Positions 1 through 13,186 are shown, numbered from the stretch's first letter. The stretch is 64,000 nt of DNA from Syncephalis fuscata (GCA_025786725.1 JAHLTZ010000003.1:868001-932000), one strand, 5' to 3'. A program made the numbers and translations. Notes: a model not told the origin generated them from the sequence alone.

Positions 1-1
1 A

Positions 2-61
2 TATTATGAAAAAGTTACTATGCTGGAGCAAGTTGTGTCGAGTCTTGGTTTAGAAGCCTAG
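2..61 (+). CDS. C-terminal end of a gene cut by the left window edge
   Basis: An open frame enters from the left edge and reads YYEKVTMLEQVVSSLGLEA before a TAG at 59-61. The 19 residues look like an amphipathic helix at a protein end. Too little is present to assign a family. AT-rich non-coding DNA follows immediately, which fits a true stop. It could also be a chance frame. Confidence 0.35.
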   Translation, partial: YYEKVTMLEQVVSSLGLEA

Positions 62-528
62 TATTTTGTTTAAATCGGCAACTCTTAATATTTTATTTAT
101 TATTTTAAATAAAAGCATGCCGTTCTGGTTTGTTAATTAATTACAAATATAAACAAATATCAATGTAAATAAAGTAATAAAATTATCAGATAGCTTACAA
201 TTATATTTTTAATATAGTAGAAATAATACAAAATGCTATTAAATTAAGAAACCAATTTACATTGTTTAAGTTTTAGACAACTGTAGAATGGTTAAAGTAA
301 TGTGACAAATAAATTGTAGCAGCAAGTATGGCAATGATTAGTTTATTCATGATTTTATGTGTAACAAATCGTCTAGTTAATTGAACTATGTTACATTATT
401 AGCATATTACAACTAGCTACGCTTAATACAATTACGCTCGAATTATTTATTTAGCAATAATGTCAACGGTCCAATTAGTTTATTGTTTTAATTATTTAAT
501 TTATTACTACCAGTAGGTTGTTTTCCAA
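62..528. other. AT-rich intergenic stretch
   Basis: No coding frame or structured element is visible. It is the shared 3' side of the left-edge gene and of the minus-strand RhoGEF-like gene. Confidence 0.6.
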
Positions 529-2485
529 CTAACTCGAAGGGCCCGGGACGTTGGAGTTGACTAGTTCGCGTGTGAAGGAGTTGGACCTTGGCACATTGGA
601 AGGTCCTGAGATAAGCGCCGATGAAATAACTGATGTTGTCGGTTTCCACTGCACTGGCAGCTCTTCAAGTATCTTTCGCCATTCGGTAAATTTACTTTTT
701 GAATCCAGGCATATTCGTGCAGTATAAGTATACGGTGAATGAATGGCAAATCCATAATTAATCGCTGAATTGCGGTATTTAATCCGTTGTATGCAAGCGC
801 CTTTCCAACTGGTTCTTGTCTATTCCATATTGTTTGTTAGCGTGTTTTTATCAGATATAGGACACATCTATAATACCTGAATTATAAAGCAGTTTTCTTC
901 GCCTTTTTTAAGATTCATAAGTATAATTTCATTGGTAAACATTAATGCAAATCCGTGTATCCATTGATTATTAAATAATGGTATTTGATAGCAAATTGGA
1001 GAAACATATAAAAGCTGGTGCTCTAATGACAATAACGGTGCTTTTAAACATGAAATATTAGATTGAATTAAAGCTATTTGTTGATGAGCCGCTAGTTTAC
1101 ACAGCCTGTAAATCAATAATAAGATGCGTATTTAATGCTATTTAGATTGTTTCATGAAAAGCCGCATCAAAGAGTGCTTACCGTGGCCATAAATCCATTG
1201 CAGTCTTTTCTAAGACGTCTAGACACGGTTTTACCATGGAGTTTACTTCACTTTCAGATGACTGTGTATTGTTTTTATAGATACTACGCAGTACACTGCC
1301 AATATGCCAAAGATGTTCCACTGCAGCTACAAAAGGCAGGTGTCTTAGCTGTTGACATGCTGCGGGTGCTTTATTTTCTAGTTGCTTTTCGTGAATGTTA
1401 TGTTAGTCTCTAGGTATAATTGTATATTCAACCATTTACCTTAATCGCTTTTCGGAGTTTTTTGTCAGTGGAATATAGATTTTCAAATGCAATTATACTG
1501 TTACTGTGGGCTTCCGCTAATTCCGAATAAATCTTCATTTGTTGAAACTAAATACGCTATAGTTAGGCTGAATAGCTTCAATATATTTGCATGTAGTCAG
1601 TTATACATACAACAGGCAATAGCTCGGTAAATATTGTCGGGGACCATGGATTGGGTGGGCATCTGAAGATTTGTATGTCATTTTCCCATTCAAAGCTGGT
1701 TTTACTGCACGGACACTTACACGCTTTTCAAAATCTCCAAACAGGATTTATATAAATCTGTGAACGGCGTTATAGTCTCAAAATACTGCTGAAATATGTC
1801 CAAGGATGCTGCAGATGCATTATAACAAATGTCTACACATTTATCTGATGTCGTGGTGTCATTACGTAGCGCAAACAACTGTAGGATATTGCGGGTGTTG
1901 GATCGTGTCGACGTTGACTGTCCCATTAGTTGATCCACATAGTGACTTTGTGTAAAATTCAATTTTCTTAAAAAATGAAGCTGCGTATCTGCTAGCTGCT
2001 GGACTAAAACATGGTTGTCACGACTAACATTGTTTTGAATATCCGGGTCGTTAACCGCTGGTACTGGGCATGATGAGTGCAAAACTAATTAAAAAAATTA
2101 ACATATTTGACTACACACTGCCTTATTTAAGCTTACACTGGTGCGCTTGTAGCATGTTTACGTTTTCGTTGCTATTTTTCAAATTGTTAGCCGAGTCCTG
2201 CTCGTTGATACGTTTCTCAAGATAAAGCAAATGAGTCTGATGGAGCGAGCTTCTAAGATAGCTCCAGGCTGGCCGATAGATGTTTCTATTTACGTCAACA
2301 CTGCCACGGCGAGCAAAAGTTGATAAAAATGAAAGACTAGACATGCGGCCTTTTGGATAGGTAGAATAGCATGGAGGTGCCTCACTGGGAAGCTCAACTT
2401 CAAATAAGAAATCCTCATTAGTACAGGCATTCTGGCGATCAACTGTAAGATTATCCGATTTTATTTGCTGCTGGGATAAAGACAT
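529..2485 (-). CDS. Divergent RhoGEF-like protein (DH followed by PH-like domain)
   Basis: Six exons join with consistent phases: 2485-2137, 2084-1723, 1547-1440, 1384-1182, 1105-877 and 819-529, giving about 513 residues. The first ~120 residues are polar. The middle carries a helical region resembling a DH domain: one segment contains HFLRKLNFTQSHYVDQL, followed by KIYSELAEAHSNS and a later LRHLPFVAAVEHLWHIG. It is followed by a beta-rich segment (WIHGFALMFTNEIILMNLKK) and a closing helix (SKFTEWRKILEEL) as in a PH domain. DH-PH proteins exchange GDP for GTP on Rho/Cdc42 GTPases at membranes; that role is inferred. The exon 2 donor (GTGTAA) and the exon 4 acceptor (AAAAG) are weak and were chosen for phase. 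The family call is uncertain because similarity was judged by eye. That this is a real spliced gene is firmer than its name. Confidence 0.5.
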
Positions 2486-3653
2486 GGTTTGCGTTGAGAA
2501 CTGAGTGTTATGAAAAACTAAAGATATTAATGAAAACAGTATACTGTAAAAGTGTGCATATCTACGGCCATTCTGGTTCCACGAGGGCTGGTTTTAGTTC
2601 ATATTGATTGGCTCATACACCATGCAAGTCCCAAGGCACATGTACCAATGGAAAATTCTATAGAAACAGTTTAATTCTATGTCGCATGTAATCTTGTCAT
2701 TCTTTATTTAATATTATGAAGCTATTGTACTTTGAGCCCCTATCCTTAAAATGAAGGACAAAAAGATTCATAACTCGAATAATAAACCGTCGATCAGTCT
2801 TTAATACTGAGAAGCGTTATTTGTTGAAGCAGTGCCACATCAACTCCGATTGAATTAGTCAAAGTCTTAATTAATCTGCACTATTTCCAACGTTTGATAT
2901 CAGTGTTTATAAATGTTATAGTATTCCATGTTACTTGCAATATAATAAATAAATAAATAATAATCCATATTATTGTTGCTGTAAAGCATTCAAAGCATTA
3001 TAATTTGATATTTAATGTCACGCACCACCCAGTTCCATGTTTAGTAAAATAACAAATGTGTAGTTCAATCAAGAATGGTAGCTTTGATCTTTTGACATTG
3101 AATTGCATGAGTCTACTTATTATTTAATATATGGAAGTTATTATACCTTGACTTTCTATTTTTTTATTTATCCATTTTACACCTCAACACTTTAAATACA
3201 CTTGAACACTCATTCATCACTATAACATGTATAATATTGCATCCAACATTAATTAATTCATGTTTAATTATTAATACAATAATGTAATATTAGAAAATAG
3301 AAAAGACCATTCAAATGCAATAATCCATACTGTATGTAGATGCAACAAAAACTGCGGGATGACATGGAATTGCAATCATATGGCTTCTATTAATATTCTA
3401 GCAATCTTTTTACATATGGCCAACAACAACAATAATCGGCCTTGTTAATTTTAAAGAAATCAAATGGTATGTTACATTGTTTATTTCATGCACATTATAA
3501 AACATTGACTACTAAATACATCGTGACAAAATTTGACTAAATGACAATAAATAATATTACTTTAACGACTAATGTTTCATTAAAAAATAGTCTATCCTTT
3601 GTATAATTATAAAGCACGCTACTCGTATAATACTTTACACAATTACAACAATA
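2486..3653. other. AT-rich intergenic region, upstream of the RhoGEF-like gene
   Basis: About 1.2 kb with no supported coding frame. It lies between the start of the RhoGEF-like gene and the stop of the flavin monooxygenase, both on the minus strand, and holds the promoter of the former. Confidence 0.6.
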
Positions 3654-5279
3654 TTAAAATCCAAGCTTAATTCGCCGTTGTTCGCGTACATGTTCACGTA
3701 TCTCTTTCCACTGGTCCGATATCTTAGTCGGGTGGCTTTTCTCTACGCCAGTATTAATCATGGTTGAATATCGAGGGTCCTGAAGCACATCGTTTACCAG
3801 CCAGTCCATATACTGCCACTCACGATCACCTGCATATATATGTACGTTTTTGCCGTTCTTTTGGCTAAGTTCAAATTCTTCCTGCCATGCTAGCGCCCTT
3901 TCGGCCCGTGACGGTAAGCCGCATTGACCAGAAAGCACCGCTGCTATATGCCATGCCTGTCGTTCCATTATCGTAATGACGCTCACTTGCTTTTGTAGGC
4001 CTGGAAACATAAGGGTCGGTAACTCCGTATAGTATATCTGTTTGTATAGATTTTTGCAATACAGGCTATTGGCGGCCAAGACCGGTGGCCAATCGCTATT
4101 TTCTTTATCCTCGAATAACCATGGCAAAAAAGGAAGTGCGTATCGATAGCCTGTAGCAAATAATATATTATCCGGTGCTGGTATAATCTTCCCATCATCT
4201 AATTCTATCCAAACCTGTTGATCGGTTGGTTTATTTAGTTCCAACTGTTGCTGTAGTTGAAACTCATTTAAACTGTTCTGCTCGGTAATATTGGTCACTG
4301 GTCCAACGTAAATACGCTTAATCTCTGGTATTAGCACAGCACCTGTAATGGCACGTAGCTCATCTGTAATTGGCTGGCCACGGATCGATCGTACTAGTCG
4401 TTTTACATAAGGCCGTAGATCACGCGCAATATCAACGGCCGATGGTCCGTTGCCAACCACCATGACGTCCTATTTGTACATTTATTAATGGCGCTGTATA
4501 TTCATTACACGCATCACTTACCTTATCTTCATAGGCTTCCGGTCGTCTATATTCAAATACGTGTTTAACGCGATTGGGCCATTTTTCGTATAATAAAGCT
4601 AATCCAGGAATGGTTGGCGTGAATGGCACTTGATGGTGCCATTACATACGATGACCGCATCAAATCGCTCTTCCCATACAGTGGTTTCTGTACTATTCGA
4701 TTCCTGCTTTTTTAATAAAGCACGCCATTCCTTATTGTCGTCTGTTCTCTCGACCAAAGTGACTTGTGTATTAAACGAGATGTGTTGGCGCAATTGATAG
4801 TCGTCGGCAAAGTCCTGCCAATATTGTAGCACGGGTGGAAATTGAGGAAACTCGGGCAATGATGCAGGAAATGGTCGATTATGCAAAGCCATAATGGATA
4901 GCGGCAGATTGGTATGTAAATTAATGTAAATAGGCGATTCTACTGAAGGACTGCGTGCGGCCTCTTCAATAGACATGGGCTTTGACGGAATATCCGGGCG
5001 CGGACCCGTATATTCAGAGTAAATCCTACTTGGCTATAGTGTTTAATTCGCTTTGCAATCTGCCGGTCCTGCCACCTACCAAGTACCGCCAATCTCATTG
5101 CGCTGTTCAAATACGCGCAAGCTATCTAGTTGGCCACACTCTTGTTTAATATAACGAGTCACTAGCAATCCGTTGACACCTGCACCAATAACTGCTACAC
5201 GCCTAATACCGTCTAAATATTCGCGACATCTCTGCTGGACATTGCATAACTCGGCTGCCGGTTCAATTTCTACTATCAT
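3654..5279 (-). CDS. Flavin-containing monooxygenase (FMO-like), one-base slip near 4630
   Basis: Exons 5279-5080, 5025-4522 and 4469-3654 encode about 506 residues. The FAD-binding Rossmann motif VIGAGVNGLL lies near residue 30, followed by GGTW and IYSEYTGPRPDIPSKP as in class B flavin monooxygenases. The second, NADPH-binding Rossmann motif is VVGNGPSAVDIARDL near residue 235, and an ATGYRYALPFLPW motif follows. Such enzymes add one oxygen atom to N, S or carbonyl substrates; the substrate here is unknown. The conserved stretch VIVCNGTIK/VPFTPTIPGL is split between two frames at about 4630, where one base appears to be missing. Apart from that slip, the frame and both introns are intact. 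So this is either an assembly indel in a working gene or a recent pseudogene. Confidence 0.85.
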
Positions 5280-6540
5280 ATTTTTGTAATAGTAATAATA
5301 TAAGATGGGAATATGTAGCTAAAAGCACACGCAATTGGTACTCACTACTATACAATTTCGTGCTACATCAGGCTTAAATAGTCATAACAATCCTGTACTT
5401 GTTCGGTATACAGTGAATCTACATCTTCATACACACTTGATGGGCATGATAATAAATAGTTTTACTTAATAGCAGGTTGTATGATTTACTGTCAATAACC
5501 TGTGGCAAACATTAAGTCAATAATGATTCAATATCCACTACAAACTGATATAAACGATTCAGTTTCAGCACCAATATTATGTTCCAATTCCATTATTTGC
5601 CCTGATGTAGTTTGCATTGAATCTTTGACGATTTTTGGTGTGTGCATTCGTAATAAATAAAAGTTAGACGAATTGAGTTAAATATGTTATATTCAAACTA
5701 AATATTGTAAAATTCCTATGGCATTTAACAACTGGATATTTTATGCAATAGAGACAAGGCTAGCAAGTTATTACACCATATGTTGATTTATGATCGATAC
5801 AGTGTAAACATATAGACACTACACTGCTCATAAAGACTATAACATATAGCAAAAGTATTATATTATATAATAACAAAAACAGTAAGCATAATTTAAAAAG
5901 AGGAGTACTTGTTGATTTCTAGCCTACGGCCAAGTATCCCATATATACAGAAAAATACAACATCTATAAGAGATGGGAATATAAGTAAATTCAGAGGTAA
6001 AATACTGTATTGTGTATGATAATTGAATTCAAAAATATTAATTCGGTTGTTGACGAATGTAATGCATTATTTATAAAATTGTACTATTTTATACATGGTG
6101 TAATAGTATGTTTATCGATGTAGCATTATAATCTTTAATAAATGTCTATGCCGTAATAAATACATATCAATTTGCTCCTTTTTTTAGTAATATCGTTACT
6201 GTAAAGTATTTAAGGTATCATATTTTGACAACTAATGCCATCTATCATTCAGATCTATGTTTAATAGAACAAATGTAGTTTAACTATATGAATAATGTTA
6301 AATGTAATCGCTTAATACAAAAATAACAACAATACAATAAAATAACGATACTTACAAACGACTGAATTGACAATTCTATGCGAAGATGTAGTTTACAGAT
6401 TATCATGACACCTATTAGATTGATAATTAAGCTATTTGCTTATAACATGTCACCATTTTTTGTCATTATAGCTGAAAGCGATTGCTTATAAAAACTTTAT
6501 TATTTGCAACAATCTCTAATGGATGATAAAAAAGAACTAA
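5280..6540. other. AT-rich intergenic region
   Basis: About 1.26 kb upstream of the flavin monooxygenase. No gene or RNA gene is recognisable. Confidence 0.6.
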
Positions 6541-6750
6541 CCTAATTACACTCAACAATTCAAATCCTATGGTAGTGTATACAAATGCTGTGGAAATAAT
6601 GTTGAATCACCATTTAATTTAGATTTGGTGGCCGTAAAAAAGCCAAATACAGACGAGAAGATTTTTGTTGCTCATGGCGATACTCAATGCCAAAATACAA
6701 AAACTTGCAATTGGAAACAGTTTCATATTCAAGACTATAGTACATTCTAA
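6541..6750 (+). CDS. Orphan cysteine-containing reading frame, possible terminal exon or relic
   Basis: A 69-codon frame ends with TAA at 6748-6750 and has no upstream Met. It includes SVYKCCGNNVESPFNLDLVA and CQNTKTCNWKQFHIQDYSTF. The residue mix and four cysteines look more protein-like than the surrounding AT-rich DNA. A TAG just upstream of SVYKCC could be a splice acceptor, but I could not find a convincing upstream exon. It may be the last exon of a small secreted protein or a degraded gene. I do not recognise the family. Confidence 0.3.
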   Translation, partial: PNYTQQFKSYGSVYKCCGNNVESPFNLDLVAVKKPNTDEKIFVAHGDTQCQNTKTCNWKQFHIQDYSTF

Positions 6751-7177
6751 ATAGGTGTTAGTTACTTATTTTGTATCTAAACGCCATTTTGGCACATTAT
6801 TATTTTGTTAATCAATATTTTATCTACTAGCTAATAAATAAAATTTAAATTGTGTATTAAATTATATCATAGTAGGTAATATAAACGATATGATTATGTA
6901 TATTTTAGATCTCTACAATTTGTTTTCTAATTAATCAATATATAACAACTATTTATGTAATCATAATGTAAATCTCAATATAGTTAATTGAGGCTTTATT
7001 AGTAAAAAGTCTACACAAATTGCAATGGCGAATAAATTTTTATGACGCATTTATGCAACAAATAATTAATAAAATCTATATTTACCAATGTTATTTTGAC
7101 TTTTAATGATAGTAAAAAGCATGGTACAACAGCCAATGTATGGCACATAGACGCACATGCACAAATCCACTAAAGTA
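6751..7177. other. AT-rich intergenic stretch
   Basis: About 430 bp between the orphan frame and the 3' end of the Ecl1-family gene. Nothing is recognisable. Confidence 0.6.
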
Positions 7178-8183
7178 TCAGGATACAGCAAAATGTGAGA
7201 TATGCCAACTAGGCGTTTGCAGCCATTGCTCCATGGCCGTCCAGTCGGCAACATTGGGCGTGGTTACTTTTTGCGTTTGTTGCGTCGTCTGCCATTTAGA
7301 TAGACGTAGCGTTGCCTCTGGATCGTGATAGGTCCCGTTGGATGCGAGCTGTGGTGTACATACACCAAGTCCAGACAGATCAAAGTTATCAATGGGTGTA
7401 TTGGCATCATTGATGGCATGTGAAGACACTGAAGCAGAGTCGCTGGCACAAGGTCTAGTTAATGGTGTTGTCATTTCCTGCCATGAATATTTATACATAT
7501 TACTGTCAAGTTGGGCATTATTGTTTTTGCCCTCTAGTTCAATGTCATCCTCGTCTTCCGACAACAATGGCGATGATTCTGCAGTAGTGAAGCCTGAATC
7601 AGCAGTGGCATAAAATTTAGCTGATACATCTTTTTTGTAAGCAAACACTACCGAAGATTTTGGAACTGAGGCTGATCGCAACAAGTTTAATGTTTTGCGA
7701 GGGCCAGTGCTGCCGACTGCAGTAGACATGGCATTTGAACTACTGGTCTCTGATGATTGAGAGGTTCGCACCGGTACAGGAGTGGGCATCACGCCAAAAC
7801 GACGTAGATCCGGTAGTGGCATACGATTTGAAAGAGAACGGGCTCGCCGGTGAGCGCAAAAATCCGGTGTGGTTATAAAGCCGGTTGTGTTTTTTAATGG
7901 TAGCACATTTGATGACATGGTAGACGATGTGCCGGTGGTCGTTACGGCAAAAAGATCTTTATCCAACGGGCTGGTAGATTCAGCCGTGTCCGAACCACTT
8001 TCTAATTCGACTCGTAAATCAGAAAAACGGCACGCTTCACTGCAATAGAGCGTAGACTGTATGGAAAGTCGCATTAGTTATTGATTATTCGTTGTATCGA
8101 ATCACGTGAAACAAAATAGAGTTTCTACCTACCTCATTGTCGTCGAAATGACGGTCACAAACGACACACCAATTGACATCCAT
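7178..8183 (-). CDS. Ecl1-family zinc-binding lifespan/stress protein
   Basis: Exon 1 (8183-8133) encodes MDVNWCVVCDRHFDDNE. Exon 2 (8056-7178) joins in phase 0 and begins STLYCSEACRFSDL, giving 309 residues. The paired CVVC and YCSEAC motifs at the very N-terminus match the ECL1/2/3 zinc-binding family (extender of chronological lifespan). In yeasts these are small regulators linked to stationary phase, zinc or sulfur limitation and stress. The remaining ~280 residues are Ser/Thr-rich and low in complexity, with a DEDDIELE acidic patch, as in filamentous-fungus members. The intron falls exactly between the two Cys pairs. About 3.5 kb without a gene lies upstream, suggesting extensive 5' control. 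Confidence 0.8.
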
Positions 8184-11100
8184 GATACTAATATTTGGTA
8201 AAAAGCAGCGGGTTCAATTTGCGATGGCTATACACAAGAAACCAAAAGCACGAATACTGCAAAAAGAAATCAAGTCGTTTTACCGTTAGTAAGGCCGTAA
8301 ACAATGGTAATGACGGAGAATAAGCAATAGAGAAAACAGCAAGCAAATGCTTTCAAGGTATGCAACGTGATATGTGAATAATGAAGGCTCTCCGACGTCA
8401 CGCACGGCGTGGATTTGCTGGAGAGTAGAAAAGGGGAGTAGGATCTGCAAGGGAAGATTGGTATGAAGCACTCGATGCTTAAGGTTGCAAGGAGAGCTTA
8501 GGATAACAAGATAGCGCTATAAGCAGTATAATGTCAACAAACGATTATATGTGTTATAGAGAAAAGACCAGCGACAATCAAGCAATCAAGCGGATAATGT
8601 CGAATACAGAATGTTGCAATACGTTAACTGTAGGTACTAGCAGAGCTGCAGGCAATAATAGCAATGGACGAGAAAAGAATAAAATATGATGAAACTTGCA
8701 AAGCTCGCTAATTGGCAAAATTGAATATTTTTACAAGAAAATCAACATCTTAAAAAAGAAAACGGAGTCACCAACTACGACTCAATAACAAATATGTAAG
8801 AAAATGGCATGTTCATGAAAATACTAGCATAGTTTCCAATGGAAGATTGCACACCACGAAAGGAGAACCATAAAGGTCTTGGCAATGCCCACACATAAAC
8901 TGATCCACCTAGAAAGGGGAAAGGAGACTTGAAAGATAATAGTGACGAAACCGGCAGGTTGTTTTTAGAAAAGACTCACAGGCCGATGTTGTCGCTAACG
9001 TAGCAAGCATTGGTGTATCGATCTTACGTAGCACTTACCATTCCAATGGCGCGTAAATCGATGCAGACGAGGGAATGATGCTGGGAGTAGTGATAGTGTA
9101 AAGCCACTGCCCCTTTTAAAACAAGCAGCTATGACGATTGGATGCAATAGAATAGTAGAATGTAATATTGATTGGGTCTGGGCGGAGATCCAAACGCACA
9201 ATGTAGTTCTAGCCGTCGATAACAACCACCGTAACGAGAAATAAGTTTGTTTCGTAACCACAATAAATATTGGGCTACAAATAACAAATTCACTTTAATA
9301 AACGCAACGGCCACTATTGCTGATACAACAATGTTGGTAGTTGCGTAGTAACAACAAGTTCTGATAATAAAAAAGATGTGATAAGCAGGAAAAGACTGGA
9401 AGGTACAGCAATCTATTCTTTAATCCAAATAATCAAAAGACGGCGTCTGATGCAAAAAAAGAAAGATAAACAGACAAACAGAGGCCAGACCACAAACAAG
9501 CGACTAGTACGAAAAAAGAATGTGTACTTGAGCCGTAAAAAGAATGAAAAACGGTGCTACTAAATAGTAGAAATGGAAGCAATGTGAGCGGCAATGATTT
9601 GGCCCATGCGTCTCGTAACACGAGCAATTAAGAATGAGCAGAAATGAAAGGAAGAGAGAGAGAGGGCAAGATAGAAAGTGAGGGATAGGGAGAATCTGCG
9701 TAACGTGAAGCCTTTCTAGTCCAATAAAAATAGCACTCTTGCCTTTTCTTGTTCTTGGCTGGCAAGAACAGTATAGATTGCTGTGGTACATATGCAGTCT
9801 TCAGCACGCGCAGTACCCACGACCAATAACTGCAGGCGAGCAGGATAGGAAATAACGCGTCTTTCAATGCAGTCTCGTTGCTATCTCTCTTGTCACCGCG
9901 CTATTGTCCAATAGACAATACGCAAGCCATTCTACATCCACGTGTAGCATTTTCTGAAGCGTTCCATTACTGCCTTTGCCTTCCTTTTTCTCCGCTGTTA
10001 ACTTAGCGTAGAGAGTCTTGTATCCGCTTGTCACCGACAATCGGCGTTCGGCATTGATCGCACCGGTTAGTAAGCACTAACAGTAGCGTTTTCTAGGCCG
10101 GATCACGATACTTTCGGAATCGTAAAACGAATAATACGTCATAATAAAATCATTATATTTACTGCATTAGTTAATTACGCATCAATAGCAATATAAATTT
10201 TCACATCGTATCTGCATGAATATTATGCATAAAATACGCACATAGCAGTAACGATGTACTCCGCCCCCACTAAATATAAGTGACCCCATAATAAAAATAG
10301 CTTGCATTTGAATAAATTTGATAATTTGATAATAAATATTACATTTTAATACATGCATGAAACACAATATAAGCTAGTGATTAAAAAAAAGATTGCCAGA
10401 CTGCAATGTGCAAGATATAAGGTTATTGAGCTAGAAGAAAGTCAAGATTGATAGATATGTTTATTTTTATAATGTCATGGATTGGACCAAAAGTCTGATT
10501 GTCCGCCAAACCTCTGAAGATCCGCAATATTTCTATATTTAGACAACACGTATAACATGCAATAAATGGAAATACACATGGTTGTTTATCTTTAATAAAA
10601 TATTAGTCTATATAGTTAGCAGTATTTTTATTCACTATTTTTTGCTAAAATACAAGCAGGGCACTATTGAGTAATACTTTGTTGCATCTGCTTGTTCTTC
10701 ATATTATATACGAATTAAACCAAAGATGATTCATATTTGCTCATGTTTCCCAAATACATCTGTTTTGTGCACATCACATGTTTTAAGTAGCTTCAGATGT
10801 AATCTACAGCCTTACTTTGCTTTCAAGCTAAAATTCTAATATTTGGAATCATTTACTTAGCGAATAACATCATAGTGTATACTTTGCATGCTTACCAACG
10901 AACATACAGATGCATTATCTTAATTCAATCACAATTGCTATTAGTAAATTGATTTAGTATTTAATTGAGACAATTCTGATAATTAAATTAGTAAGGATTA
11001 AAGTAAAAACAAAAGTATTTTATTGTAAATTTATACATTAATGATTCAGACTGCTGTCAAAGCACTAGTAATGGCACTATACAATCAAAGTATTTATGTT

Positions 11101-11657
11101 TAGTAAATATATGCTACAGTAAATTCACAAGCAAGCATTTTTCCTTTTATGTACATACGTAGCTGTAAATAACCTACGACTTTTGTATAGTTAAGTATCC
11201 GCCTAATTGTGTGCTTTGACAAGTGGAACAATTTAGCAATAATTAACCCTGCTATTTAAATAATTTAACAACTGTAGCAATATATTTATTATTACAAGAT
11301 AAATGCCTGTATGTATTATAATCGTAGAAATAAAAATGTAAACTGATTAATATTGATTAGCGTGCATAATGATTTCGCTTCAATAATTACGCATTAATTA
11401 ATTAGATCAACTCGTTTGGTAACTATCATGATAATATGATTGTTTTTTATGTATCTAATCAAATATTATTCTGGTCAATTAAGTAAATGATGTAATTGAA
11501 AATGCTAAAAATAGCAAGTAAATTTTAATTATCAATCGTGATTGTAAATATAATCATAATAACTTTGGTAAAAATTCAGTAATGTCAAAATTAGTTAATA
11601 TTAACAATATGGTAATGATACTTTACTTAAAGCTTTACTTGGTGACAACAGTAACAG
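8184..11657. other. Long gene-poor region upstream of the Ecl1-family gene
   Basis: About 3.5 kb. The part nearest the gene (8200-10100) is less AT-rich and strand-biased: the minus strand is pyrimidine-rich, as in fungal promoters or long leaders. It contains a few AGGGG/CCCCT stress-element-like words, for example near 8432 and 8914. The distal part (10100-11650) is plain AT-rich DNA. No coding frame was convincing; short Lys-rich or Leu-rich frames here reflect base composition. Confidence 0.5.
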
Positions 11658-13186
11658 CGTAAATCTTCCCATTGTTAATTAGTTAATAAAACCAATAGAT
11701 TATTCTTTATTTGTTTTGTCAACTTTGGTGCAAAAGGTCTGCCAAACAGATTGTAATCGACGAATTAATAAATCGACCTCTTCTTTATGCATGCCCTGTG
11801 CTGCTGCTACGGTCATATACGGGCAAACAGTACTCACTTTCTGCTGTGCTGTGCACACCGCTGAGTTGACCGAGCTTGTAGAAGCTGTCGGGCCATAGAT
11901 ATCTATATGTGCGCCATATCCTTCAAACTTAAACCGGTCAATCTGCTTGATATCTGTGCTTGTAACAACTCTATAAAAATGGAAATATTAATTTAATATG
12001 GCAGATTGTAATACGCGGGGTTACCTTGCTCCAGTGACTCGATGGGCAAATAGCATAGCGCCTAAATCCGTTAATGATTTTCCGCTGGCCAATAAAGGCT
12101 CAAGCGATAGTGCTAACAGGTATTGCTTAGCTTATATGGATATGATGGTCCGAGGCGTGTGTGTGTGTGTGTGTGTGTAGCACGCAACCTACCCATTGAA
12201 ATATCATTGCGTGGCGTGTCTAGCACACGCGTGCCTAGCTCGACTGCAATCGCTGACAACTGGTCAGAAAGATAATCGTAGACTTCCTACCAGTCGGTAA
12301 TTGGCTTTATTGCTATTACAAACGCAAAACGTGGTCTTACCTTGCGATCGCTTAACAACTTGCGATAGCCAGTTTCACCTAGTGTGAGTAACGTGATGAA
12401 TACATCTAGAATGGGTGTTATTGATGCACGGCCAGGATAGGATTTTGCCACGTTGGCCAAAAGCGTTTTGCTGGGACTAAAGACAACAGCGCCGCCAACC
12501 TGAACGAGTATTAGTCAGCGACGAGATGGTTTGTTGAATCTGTATACTTACAGGAACTAGAAAGTTCTTGTCAGTACTTTGAACTACAAGCAACAATGGA
12601 TCCTTTACTTCCTTTGTGTACATGTGGCGTGCTGCCTCTGATACAGCGTTCATGCAGCGACGTGATTGCACACCATAGGCATTGTTTACTAAGTGAGGAA
12701 TATTGAATTTGGCACACAGTTGAGATATGCGACTTAAGCTGTTTAACTAAATCAGTATGCAGGACTTTTTTTTAGCATAGCTTATGTAGCTTACTTATCA
12801 GGAATGCGCGGTGCAAAGCAACTCGTAGTCGAGAGTATGCAGACAATGGACTCTGGCCTCATGGCGTTCACCGTCTTTTCTAGCGCATCCATGTCCGTGC
12901 ATACTTGATCTCCATTAAGACGATTTGCCACAATAACAGGCTCTAGGCCTAGCTACGTTTGTTAATAAGCGTTATACTAGACTGTGCCGGCAAAACACAT
13001 ACCAGCACTTAGAATAGCCTTAAATGCGGATTTCTGATCAATACGTGGCCAGATGACATAGCGTGCATTTGGTCGCTGATTCCGCAAAGTGGCCAAGCAC
13101 AGCGATATGGCCATACCTGTAGCGATAGGCACAACCAGAGAAGCTTGTGCCGCCTGCTTTGTTGCGCCTATAGATATTATTGGTTA
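11658..13186 (-). repeat. Inverted repeat C, copy 1 (SepSecS exons 4-10 plus 3' flank)
   Basis: This 1.53 kb segment is present again, near-identical and in opposite orientation, at 19930-21456. The ends are sharp. On the left, identity stops just after the 3' flank shared with 21451-21456. On the right, it stops inside intron 3 of the SepSecS gene. Differences seen by eye are few, for example a synonymous change in the PRIDQK codons and a different GT-repeat length. Confidence 0.9.

Noticed and set aside
1135-1413. Plus-strand 92-residue frame
   Set aside because: It is antisense to exon 4 of the RhoGEF-like gene, whose frame is conserved in phase with its neighbours.
4610-4660. A 21-nt intron (GTATGT...CAAG) in the flavin monooxygenase
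   Set aside because: It is far too short, and it would remove the conserved CNG residues.
9378-9563. Lys/Arg-rich plus-strand frame
   Set aside because: It comes from the purine-rich strand bias upstream of the Ecl1 gene and has no motif or homolog-like pattern.
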